NCBI GenBank assembly: GCA_031270145.1 | Contig: JAISYD010000318.1 | Coordinates: 1 to 12,107 of the forward strand | From: Planctomycetota bacterium | GTDB lineage: Bacteria; Planctomycetota; SZUA-567 | Length of the DNA stretch: 12,107 nt | Reading direction: 5' to 3' | Shown: piece by piece, positions 6,354 to 12,107 of the stretch | How positions within the stretch are numbered: position 1 is the first letter of the stretch | How the letters are laid out: each line of letters opens with the position of its first letter | The notes under the pieces: model-generated | The model's database searches: none | What the model saw: the letters and a program-made list of their open reading frames with translations, nothing else | What the model was told of the DNA's origin: nothing | Translations under genes and position numbers: made by a program

Positions 6354-7598
6354 TCACGCTAAATCCGGTTCATTGGGATCAATCAGTATCCTGCCGGCCG
6401 CCTGTAATTGCAAGGCCACGGACAAAACTTTCTCCTGCGCCGCCTCCACCGAGTCCAGTCCGTTCCGCTTGGCCGGCGCGTCGCGCAGAGCCCGGGCTCG
6501 GCCGGGACTAACCGCCCTGAGGACACGCTCCCGCAATGCCGGGGAGGCGAACCTCAACGCCAGGGCCGAAACGTCAATCGGGGCGACGGTGAAAATCATG
6601 GCCAGGGAACTGTCGCCGGTCAGCATCAAGTCGTCGAAATAAAACATCTTGCCCCGCAAATCACGATAAAGGAGGGGATCCTCGCGCCTTACATTGGCCC
6701 TTACTCCGGCGTCGGCCTGGCGCAAGATGGCGGCGAGAATCGCCTTGCCGTCCATGCGTCTGGCCCTCGCCTCCGGCGCTCGCGTCTCCGCCGTTTTTTC
6801 CCTCCGGCTTTGGGCGGGGCCGATCACCCGGGGAATCCCGCCCAGTTTCACCGAGCCGGAAGACGCCAAACCCTCCTTCGGCTCGGGGCTAGCGCCGGCC
6901 GGTTTAATTCTCGGCGGCGCCTTCCCCCCAATCGCCAGCTGGCCAGGTTTGGCCGACAGGGAGTCGCGGGGCAGGAATTTTTCCCTGGCCCGGCTGATCA
7001 ATTCCAGCAATCCGGATTTGGCCAAAGGCGACTCCAAGGGATTTCCGGCCACTGGAGGCGGTTTGTTGGGAAGGGCCGGACCATTGATGGGGGAACTTTC
7101 GGCGGATCGGGGAAGCCACGGAGACGGCTTCCCCAATCGGGGCGGTTGCCGGTTTTCCGCAAGCTTGGCGCCGGATGGGGACGAAGCAACCTGTTCGTAG
7201 GGGGATTTGCGGCCGGGCGGAAACATTCGGCCAATATTCACGGCTGGATCCGCCCCCCGCCCGGCCGCCGGCTTGGGCGGCGCCGGCGGATCGGCGTCCG
7301 GATTATTGATTGGGCGGGCGGACGGGATAGCTTGGGCCGTTTGCCTAGCGTCCAAAAGCAAGCGCATTATCCGTCCGGCGACTTCAGCCGACTTGGCCGA
7401 ATCGGCTCGTCTGGCCTGGCGCAATTCCAGCAACAATTCGGCGTGACGCCGCTCCGGAAAATAGGCCAGCACTTGTACGCCAAGCGTGTGCGGCAAGCCG
7501 GCCACGACAACGGCGGCGTCCCCGGACGGCAACTTTTCCAATAAGTTGAAAAGGGTCGACGCCTTGGCGTTTTTCAGAAAATCGAACTGGCCGACCAT
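6354..7598 (-). CDS. FliG-like protein: FliG middle domain, long Pro-rich linker, FliG C-terminal domain
   Basis: A 414-residue protein built from two FliG-type regions. Residues 4-84 (QFDFLKNAKASTLFNLLEK, then AVVVAGLP, VLAYFPERRHAELLLEL) follow the FliG middle domain, which normally begins with FDFLR and carries an EHPQ motif; here that stretch reads KLPSGD. Residues about 282-410 match the FliG C-terminal torque domain: AILAAILRQAD, EDPLLYRDLRGKMFYFDDL, DVSALALRFASPALRERVLRAVS, VEAAQEKVLSVALQL, GRILID. The usual RDDL acidic pair reads RDAP. Between them lie about 200 low-complexity residues rich in Pro, Ala, Gly, Lys and Ser, probably disordered. The FliF-binding N-terminal domain is absent. 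The ATG at 7598 has GGAGGGAAGGGGGG just upstream; upstream in-frame starts would translate promoter DNA. The first of three minus-strand genes. True motor function is doubtful: no other flagellar gene is visible. Confidence 0.75.
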   Translation of the reverse strand: MVGQFDFLKNAKASTLFNLLEKLPSGDAAVVVAGLPHTLGVQVLAYFPERRHAELLLELRQARRADSAKSAEVAGRIMRLLLDARQTAQAIPSARPINNPDADPPAPPKPAAGRGADPAVNIGRMFPPGRKSPYEQVASSPSGAKLAENRQPPRLGKPSPWLPRSAESSPINGPALPNKPPPVAGNPLESPLAKSGLLELISRAREKFLPRDSLSAKPGQLAIGGKAPPRIKPAGASPEPKEGLASSGSVKLGGIPRVIGPAQSRREKTAETRAPEARARRMDGKAILAAILRQADAGVRANVRREDPLLYRDLRGKMFYFDDLMLTGDSSLAMIFTVAPIDVSALALRFASPALRERVLRAVSPGRARALRDAPAKRNGLDSVEAAQEKVLSVALQLQAAGRILIDPNEPDLA

Positions 7599-7685
7599 GT
7601 TCCCCCCTTCCCTCCGCCGCCATACCATGTTCCGCATAGCGGCCGGCAAAGTCAACCCCAAGCGGAAAATAAACCGGCCGCAATC

Positions 7686-7709
7686 CCGCGGCCATTTGAA
7701 ATTCCGCGG
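7686..7709. promoter_or_regulatory. paired CCGCGG palindromes bracketing the ilvD -35 box
   Basis: Two CCGCGG palindromes (7686-7691 and 7704-7709) start 18 bases apart, with the -35 hexamer TTGAAA between them. A dimeric repressor or the divergent promoter arrangement could use them, but CCGCGG is not rare in GC-rich DNA. The rest of the 189-base gap between the divergent FliG-like and ilvD genes contains no gene. A minus-strand TTGACT (7655-7650) is a possible -35 for the FliG-like operon, with only a weak -10. Confidence 0.25.
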
Positions 7710-7723
7710 CAAGGCGCTATAAT
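7696..7723 (+). promoter_or_regulatory. strong candidate sigma-70 promoter for ilvD-purD-yfbR
   Basis: TTGAAA (7696-7701, five of six), a 16-base spacer and a perfect TATAAT (7718-7723). Transcription would begin near 7730, about 58 bases before the ilvD ATG. This is the best promoter match in the window and fits the head of the right-hand operon. Confidence 0.65.
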
Positions 7724-7787
7724 ATCCCCTCGGCCGCCTTGTGGATCGGCCGAAACGGCGTGGCTGGGAAAATTGGAGATGAATGAC

Positions 7788-9587
7788 ATGGCCAAACAAA
7801 AACGAGCCCTAGCGGCCAAGAAAAAAACAAATGCGGGCAAAAGCGCGGCCGGCCCCGCCCTCAATGCCGGAATCGATCACCTGCGCCGCCAGGGCGGGCG
7901 CATAGTCGCCGGACAAAGACATATGATCCCGGCTTGGGGGCTGATGCGCGCCGCCGGGGTCATCGACTCGTTCGACAAACTCAAAAAACCTATCGCCACC
8001 ATCGTCAACTCCTTCTCCACCCAGGCTCCCGGCCACTCCCACCTCCGGGTCATCGAGGAGGAGGTCCGCAAGGAACTTGTCCGCCTCGGCTTCAATGTTT
8101 GGATCGCCAACGTCGGCGGCGTGGTGTGCGACGGCATCGCCATGGGGCATTTCGGCATGAAATATTCCCTAGCCTCGCGCGAACTCATAACCGACCAGAT
8201 CGAAACCATCCTCGCCGCCCATCCCTGCGATGCCTGGATCGGCATCGGCAATTGCGACAAGATCGTGCCGGCCATGTTCAACGCCATGGCGAGAATCAAC
8301 ATTCCGGCCATTTACGTGGGCGGCGGGCCAATGCTGGCCGGGCGCGAGAACACCGACCTCATTTCCATCTTCGAGGCGGTCGGCAGGAACGCCGTCGGCA
8401 AAATGTCGGACGGGGAACTGGAGCGCATGGCTGAAACCGCCTGTCCCGGCCACGGCTGCTGCGCCGGCCTCTTCACCGCCAACTCCATGAACTGCCTGGG
8501 GGAGGCCCTGGGCGTTGCCCCGCCCGGCAACGGGACCGTCACCGCCGAAATATGGGCCGACGCCAAAAAGACCAGGAGGAAAATCAACCCGGCCCGGCTT
8601 GAAATTTCCCGCGAGGCGGCCCGGCTGCTCAAGCGCTGTCTTGACGGCGGCATCCGGCCCCTTGATCTCATAACCCGGAATTCCATCGACAACGCCTTCA
8701 TTTGCGACATGGCCATGGGCGGATCGTCCAACACCGTCCTTCACACCCTGGCCCTGGCCGCCGCCGCCGGCATCAAATACGACATCGGCCGCATCGGCCG
8801 CATTTCCGAAAAAACCCCCTGCATCTGCAAAATATCGCCCTCGCGACCAGAAATCCATATGGAGGACTTCGACCGGGCGGGAGGGGTGGCGGCGCTGCTG
8901 CGGGAGATTGCCGAAAACACCAGGGCCGGCCTCGATCTGAACGCCGCCACCGCCTGGGGAACCCTAGGCGATTTGGTACGGAACGCCAAAAAACCGGACG
9001 GCGTAATCATCCGTTCCGCCGCCGACCCCTTCTCCCGAGGTGGCGGTTTGGCCATATTTTTCGGCAATCTCGCCCCGAACGGGGCGGTGGTGAAAACCGT
9101 GGGGGTGGCGGACGACATGCGGAAATTCACCGGCCCCGCCAGGATATTCGAATCGGAGGATGAGGCGCGCGACGGCATCCTTTCCGGCAAGGTAAGGGAC
9201 GGCGACGTGGTGGTAATCCGTTTCGAGGGGCCCAAGGGAGGACCGGGCATGCAGGAAATGCTTTCACCCACCGCCGCCATCCAGGGCGCCGGCATCCGCG
9301 CCGCCCTGGTGACGGACGGGCGCTTCAGCGGCGGCACCCGGGGTTTATGCGTCGGCCATGTCAGCCCGGAAGCCGCCGCCGGCGGGCCGTTGGCTATTGT
9401 CCGGGACGGGGAGCTGGTGGCCATAGACGCCGATGCCCGCCGGGTCGATGTTTTGCTGACCGACGCCGAAATCAAGCGGCGGCTGAAAAAAATGCCGCCC
9501 TTCGTCGGCAAAGTCAAACACGGCTGGCTGGCGCGTTATTCCGCCTTTGTCGCCTCGGCCGACCGGGGCGCGATATTGACCCTTTGA
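7788..9587 (+). CDS. ilvD: dihydroxy-acid dehydratase
   Basis: IlvD dehydrates 2,3-dihydroxy-isovalerate and 2,3-dihydroxy-3-methylvalerate to the 2-keto acids of valine and isoleucine synthesis, using an Fe-S cluster. The 599 residues follow the IlvD/Edd family closely: TQAPGHSHL, DGIAMGHFGMKYSLASREL, IGNCDK (C156), CPGHGCCAGLFTANSMNCLGEALG (C219 and C225), PGNG, MGGSSNTVLH, EGPKGGPGMQEML, and TDGRFSGGTRG with the catalytic-type serine near 514. The PGHSHL form at the first cluster region resembles the E. coli enzyme rather than the TPCN, [2Fe-2S] type. A Lys/Ala-rich N-terminal stretch of about 25 residues precedes the conserved region. ATG 7788 is chosen because GGAG (7775-7778) lies nine bases upstream; a TTG at 7773 and an ATG at 7779 are poorly placed. 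A sugar-acid dehydratase paralogue cannot be excluded. It is followed 37 bases later by purD. Confidence 0.9.
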   Translation: MAKQKRALAAKKKTNAGKSAAGPALNAGIDHLRRQGGRIVAGQRHMIPAWGLMRAAGVIDSFDKLKKPIATIVNSFSTQAPGHSHLRVIEEEVRKELVRLGFNVWIANVGGVVCDGIAMGHFGMKYSLASRELITDQIETILAAHPCDAWIGIGNCDKIVPAMFNAMARINIPAIYVGGGPMLAGRENTDLISIFEAVGRNAVGKMSDGELERMAETACPGHGCCAGLFTANSMNCLGEALGVAPPGNGTVTAEIWADAKKTRRKINPARLEISREAARLLKRCLDGGIRPLDLITRNSIDNAFICDMAMGGSSNTVLHTLALAAAAGIKYDIGRIGRISEKTPCICKISPSRPEIHMEDFDRAGGVAALLREIAENTRAGLDLNAATAWGTLGDLVRNAKKPDGVIIRSAADPFSRGGGLAIFFGNLAPNGAVVKTVGVADDMRKFTGPARIFESEDEARDGILSGKVRDGDVVVIRFEGPKGGPGMQEMLSPTAAIQGAGIRAALVTDGRFSGGTRGLCVGHVSPEAAAGGPLAIVRDGELVAIDADARRVDVLLTDAEIKRRLKKMPPFVGKVKHGWLARYSAFVASADRGAILTL

Positions 9588-9624
9588 ACCGACAAACATC
9601 ACCCGCTTAAGAAAGAGACGCCTT

Positions 9625-10896
9625 ATGAACCTGCTCATCGTCGGCTCGGGCGGCAGGGAACACGCTCTGGCCTGGAAGCTGTCCCAAAGCCCGAAAGTCG
9701 CGAAAATATTCGTGGCGCCCGGCAATTCCGGCTGCGTCGGCTTGGCCGAGTGCGTCGACATCGATATCGGCAATCTCCGCTTGCTGGTCCGCTGGACACG
9801 GGAACACGATATCGGGTTGGTCATACCCGGTTCAGAAACCTATTATATGGCCGGAATCGTCGATGCCTTCAAGGACTCCGGCATTCCCGTTTTCGGGCCC
9901 GACCGCTCGGCGGCCGAACTTGAGGGCTCCAAGTCGTTCGCCAAGGGATTGATGCGCCGGCATGGCATACCCACCGCCGACTTCGCCGAATTCGAGCAGT
10001 TTGAGGCCGCCATGCGCTACCTTGACTCCCGGAGCGAGGGGCCGCTGGTGGTCAAGGCCGACGGCTTGTGCGCCGGCAAGGGCGTCGTGGTCTGCCAAAA
10101 CCTGGACGCGGCCCGCCATGCCGTGGGCCAGATGATGCGCGAGCGGGCATTTGGCGAGGCCGGAGCCAAGGTGGTGGTGGAGGAATTGCTGCGGGGGCAG
10201 GAAGTCACCATCCTTGCCCTCACCGATGGCAAGACCATCGCTCCCCTGGCCTCGTCCCAGGATCACAAGGCGGCTTTCGACAACGACGAGGGGCCGAACA
10301 CCGGCGGCATGGGGGCCTATTCCCCGGCGCCGATCCTTACCGACGAAGTGATGGACGAGGTGGTCGAGCGGATCCTCGTGCCCACCGTCCACGCCATGAA
10401 CGAGGAGAGGAGGCGCTTCCGGGGCCTCCTTTACGCCGGCCTGATGTTGACCGGCGGAGGGCCCAAGGTGCTGGAGTACAATGTCCGCTTCGGCGATCCG
10501 GAGACCCAGCCCGTGCTGATGCGCCTCAAGTCCGACCTGTTCGATCTCCTCTACGCCACCGTCAAGGGGAAGCTAGCGGATCAAACGCTGGAATGGCGGG
10601 ACGAGGCGGCGGTTTGCGTGGTGCTGGCCTCGGGAGGTTATCCCGGCGCCTACGTAAAGGGCAAACCCGTCTCCGGCCTTGAGCGGGCGGCGGCAAGGAA
10701 GGACACGGTCGTATTCCACGCCGGCGCCAAAATGAACCGCCAGGGCCAGGTGACGACGGACGGGGGCCGGGTATTCGGCGTCACCAGCCTAGGGCCGGAT
10801 ATCGCCTCCGCCGTCAAGAACGCCTACCAGGCGGTGGGCGACATTTCATTCGAGGGCATGCGTTTCCGCTCCGACATCGGGAAGAAGGCTTTGTGA
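9625..10896 (+). CDS. purD: phosphoribosylamine--glycine ligase
   Basis: GAR synthetase joins 5-phosphoribosylamine and glycine with ATP, the second step of de novo purine synthesis. It is 423 residues, normal for the family. Visible motifs are VGSGGREHALAW (6-17), the linker FGPDRSAAELEGSKSFAK, the ATP-grasp segment VVKADGLCAGKGVVVC, SSQDHKAAFDNDEGPNTGGMGAYSPAP, and EYNVRFGDPETQ with metal-binding acidic residues. The second conserved N-terminal motif, usually GPEAPL, reads GSETYY (69-74): the glutamate is kept but both prolines are lost. Only a weak Shine-Dalgarno (AAAGAGA) precedes the ATG, and no promoter is evident in the 37-base gap after ilvD, so it is probably co-transcribed. Its TGA overlaps the GTG start of the next gene. 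Confidence 0.95.
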   Translation: MNLLIVGSGGREHALAWKLSQSPKVAKIFVAPGNSGCVGLAECVDIDIGNLRLLVRWTREHDIGLVIPGSETYYMAGIVDAFKDSGIPVFGPDRSAAELEGSKSFAKGLMRRHGIPTADFAEFEQFEAAMRYLDSRSEGPLVVKADGLCAGKGVVVCQNLDAARHAVGQMMRERAFGEAGAKVVVEELLRGQEVTILALTDGKTIAPLASSQDHKAAFDNDEGPNTGGMGAYSPAPILTDEVMDEVVERILVPTVHAMNEERRRFRGLLYAGLMLTGGGPKVLEYNVRFGDPETQPVLMRLKSDLFDLLYATVKGKLADQTLEWRDEAAVCVVLASGGYPGAYVKGKPVSGLERAAARKDTVVFHAGAKMNRQGQVTTDGGRVFGVTSLGPDIASAVKNAYQAVGDISFEGMRFRSDIGKKAL

Positions 10897-11495
10897 GCAG
10901 CCATTTTTTCGCCTATCTCGCGCGCATGCGGCTGATCCGGCGCTGGAGCCTGATGCGAAACCGTTGGCCGGAGAATATCCAGGAGCATTCGCACCGGGTG
11001 GCGTTGCTCGCCCACGCCCTGGCCATCATCGCCAACCGGATTTACGGGAAGAACCTGGACGCCGAGCGGGCCGCCTTCCTCGCCCTCCTGCACGACGCCA
11101 GCGAGGTGATGACCGGCGACCTTCCGACTCCGGTCAAGTACTTCGACGCCAAAATCCGTGAAGCCTATGGGGATATCGAGAAAGCCGCTTCGCGCCGGCT
11201 GTTGGACGCATTGCCGCCGGAATTCCGCCCCGAATATGAAGCGTCCTTTTTTCCAAAAGAGGATGACGCCGATTGCTGGCGGCTGGTGCGGGCCGCCGAC
11301 AAACTTTGCGCCTGGCTGAAATGCCTGGAGGAGCTTGGCGGGGGCAACCGGGAGTTCGCCCCGGCCGAGACGGCGATTAAGAAACAGTTGGCGGACTTGA
11401 AAATGGCGGAGATTGATTATTTTCTGGAGCATTTCGCGCCCGGCTTCTCGCTGGCGCTGGACGAACTGGGCCCGCCGTTGCCTGAACCGGTTTGA
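10893..11495 (+). CDS. yfbR: YfbR-type HD-domain 5'-deoxynucleotidase
   Basis: An HD-superfamily phosphohydrolase that removes 5'-phosphate from deoxynucleoside monophosphates using a divalent metal. The 200 residues align with E. coli YfbR from the start, SHFFAYLARMRLIRRWSLMRN. The metal ligands are present: H32 in EHSHRVALLAHAL, H67-D68 in LHDASEVMTGDLPTPVKYF, and D136 in RAADKLCAWLKCLEEL, each one residue offset from the E. coli numbering. YFLEHFAPGFSLALDEL closes the family region. The GTG start overlaps the purD stop in a GTGA, and AAGAAGG lies just upstream, so it is translationally coupled to purD. The pairing suggests a purine or nucleotide pool role. Confidence 0.94.
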   Translation: MSSHFFAYLARMRLIRRWSLMRNRWPENIQEHSHRVALLAHALAIIANRIYGKNLDAERAAFLALLHDASEVMTGDLPTPVKYFDAKIREAYGDIEKAASRRLLDALPPEFRPEYEASFFPKEDDADCWRLVRAADKLCAWLKCLEELGGGNREFAPAETAIKKQLADLKMAEIDYFLEHFAPGFSLALDELGPPLPEPV

Positions 11496-11522
11496 CGCTT
11501 TGGCCTATTCCCGGAGCCGCCC

Positions 11523-11550
11523 TTGCGTCCCGTCGCGGCCGGCATATAAT
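11523..11550 (+). promoter_or_regulatory. candidate promoter for the TSCPD-domain gene
   Basis: TTGCGT (11523-11528, three of six), a 16-base spacer and a perfect TATAAT (11545-11550). The start would be near 11557. GGCATA (11541-11546) and TATGCC (11567-11572) form a 6-bp inverted repeat overlapping the -10 box and the probable start site, a possible operator. This lies in the 151-base gap after yfbR, so the small gene may be transcribed apart from the ilvD-purD-yfbR run. Confidence 0.4.
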
Positions 11551-11583
11551 TGAACCACGGGAATCGTATGCCCCAATCCGGCC

Positions 11584-11599
11584 GGCCGCACTTGCGGCC
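11584..11599 (+). promoter_or_regulatory. leader hairpin before the TSCPD-domain gene
   Basis: GGCCGCACTTGCGGCC folds into a 6-bp GC-rich stem with a 4-base loop about 27 bases downstream of the proposed transcription start and about 47 bases before the ATG. No T run follows, so it is not a terminator as it stands. Its role is unknown. Confidence 0.35.
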
Positions 11600-11646
11600 T
11601 GAATCGGCGGATCGACGCCGGGGGCGGGTCAAGGGAAAGGCGGCGC

Positions 11647-11904
11647 ATGACGCAAAAAACGACTATATTTCCGGAAAATGTTTGTAGCAGCCGCATCCTG
11701 GTGGAAGCGGACGCCGGAGTGATTAAGAGCGTCGTTTTTGAGGACGGCTGCGATGGCAACGGCAAGGCGCTGGGACGGCTGTTGCGGGGCATGCCGATTG
11801 AAGAGGCGATTGGCCGCCTGTCCGGCGTCCAGTGCGAGGACAAGGGCACCTCCTGCGCCGATCAATTGGCTCGCGGCCTGCGGGAAATACGCGGTTCGGA
11901 ATGA
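11647..11904 (+). CDS. small TSCPD-domain protein (four-cysteine, NrdJ C-terminal-like)
   Basis: An 85-residue protein of the TSCPD family, a domain found as small free-standing proteins and at the C-terminus of B12-dependent ribonucleotide reductases. Conserved features are C13, the GCDGNGKALGRLLRGM stretch (C35), VQC (C63) and TSCADQLA (C70), where the usual TSCPD proline is alanine. The four cysteines suggest metal binding. The start is supported by AAAGG six bases upstream of the ATG. The biochemical role of the free-standing family is not well established. It follows the nucleotidase gene but has its own candidate promoter. Confidence 0.85.
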   Translation: MTQKTTIFPENVCSSRILVEADAGVIKSVVFEDGCDGNGKALGRLLRGMPIEEAIGRLSGVQCEDKGTSCADQLARGLREIRGSE

Positions 11905-11919
11905 ACGGAATCTGAAGCC

Positions 11920-12107
11920 ATGCGCAACAAAAGACGCCAGCATCGGGACAGGCGGAAGGGAAGCGGCTTTTCAGGCCATTGGTTGCGCCGGAATCGCAAT
12001 TCCCGCAACCGCTGTTGGCGTTTTTTCGTCTTTCCGACCCGTGCGATTCCGGACGGGGCGGCGCATTTCCGCCTTCCCGACAACCGTACGCCCGCGGGGG
12101 AACAACA
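11920..12107 (+). CDS. doubtful basic ORF, open at the window edge
   Basis: An ATG at 11920 opens a frame that stays open to the last base (62 codons) and starts with a very basic stretch (MRNKRRQHRDRRK). No family is recognised, the Shine-Dalgarno is weak, and the region overlaps several nested inverted repeats and a hairpin with a T run. It may be chance. It is listed because nothing in the window excludes it. Confidence 0.15.
   Translation, partial: MRNKRRQHRDRRKGSGFSGHWLRRNRNSRNRCWRFFVFPTRAIPDGAAHFRLPDNRTPAGEQ
11944..12079. repeat. nested inverted repeats, possible structured RNA or terminator region
   Basis: Outer arms: CGGG-aca-GGCGGAA (11944-11957) pair with TTCCGCC-tt-CCCG (12067-12079). 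Inside, CCGGAATCGCA (11988-11998) is a perfect 11-bp complement of TGCGATTCCGG (12042-12052). A competing fold pairs GGTTGCG (11981-11987) and GGAAT (11990-11994) with ATTCC (11999-12003) and CGCAACC (12004-12010). Such density in about 140 bases is unusual for coding DNA. Candidates are a structured RNA, a REP-like palindromic element or a complex terminator. Confidence 0.45.
12004..12026 (+). terminator. weak Rho-independent terminator candidate
   Basis: CGCAAC (12004-12009) pairs with GTTGGCG (12014-12020, one bulged G) around CGCT, immediately followed by T6 (12021-12026). It would end transcription about 120 bases after the TSCPD-gene stop. The stem is short and its first arm can instead join the larger hairpin at 11981-12010. 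Confidence 0.35.

Noticed and set aside
6408..7544. 378-codon plus-strand reading frame rich in Arg and Gly
   Set aside because: It is antisense to the FliG-like gene. The FliG-type domains and strong ribosome site are on the minus strand.
8741..9517. 258-codon minus-strand reading frame (and a 229-codon one at 8169-8858)
   Set aside because: Both are antisense to ilvD, which is intact and highly conserved on the plus strand.
1..12107. CRISPR array, tRNA, rRNA, insertion sequence or prophage genes
   Set aside because: No direct-repeat array, cloverleaf, transposase or integrase motif, or terminal inverted repeats with target duplication were seen on either strand.

Overview
The window reads as chromosomal DNA of a GC-rich, Gram-negative (diderm) bacterium. 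It encodes a heptose kinase for LPS inner core (HldA), an LptB-type ABC ATPase for LPS export and a Hanks-type Ser/Thr kinase with an HRDVSPKN catalytic loop. That loop spelling is common in myxobacteria, Planctomycetota and related groups, but the lineage cannot be fixed from this sequence. The window shows no insertion sequence, phage gene, CRISPR array, tRNA or rRNA. Most genes are housekeeping. The unusual parts are two proteins with rearranged domains and several structured intergenic sites.

Layout. (1) Minus strand, 3069 down to 1: a soluble Ser/Thr protein kinase, hldA and mtnA, nearly contiguous and probably one operon. mtnA runs off the left edge. (2) 3070-3423: a divergent intergenic region with candidate promoters both ways. 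(3) Plus strand, 3424-4197: a KduD-like short-chain dehydrogenase. (4) Minus strand, 7598 down to 4229: a FliG-like protein lacking the N-terminal domain, an LptB-like ATPase, then a protein joining a degenerate response-regulator receiver to a DNA-methyltransferase-type target-recognition domain. A 120-base gap before the last gene holds a possible 10-codon leader ORF and a 10-bp inverted repeat. (5) 7599-7787: a divergent promoter region with a near-consensus sigma-70 promoter facing right. (6) Plus strand, 7788-11495: ilvD, purD and a yfbR-type 5'-deoxynucleotidase, the last two overlapping by four bases. (7) Plus strand, 11647-11904: a small TSCPD-domain protein with its own candidate promoter and leader hairpin. 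(8) 11905-12107: a region rich in nested inverted repeats with a T6 run, plus a doubtful ORF open to the right edge.

How the genes may work together. The kinase block combines a signalling kinase with LPS heptose synthesis and methionine salvage. The purD-yfbR pair concerns purine synthesis and nucleotide turnover, preceded by branched-chain amino-acid synthesis (ilvD). No flagellar gene accompanies the FliG-like protein and no methyltransferase or nuclease accompanies the target-recognition protein, so neither has an obvious partner here. These two are the strongest candidates for something undescribed. Functions come from recognising family motifs by eye; no database search was run.
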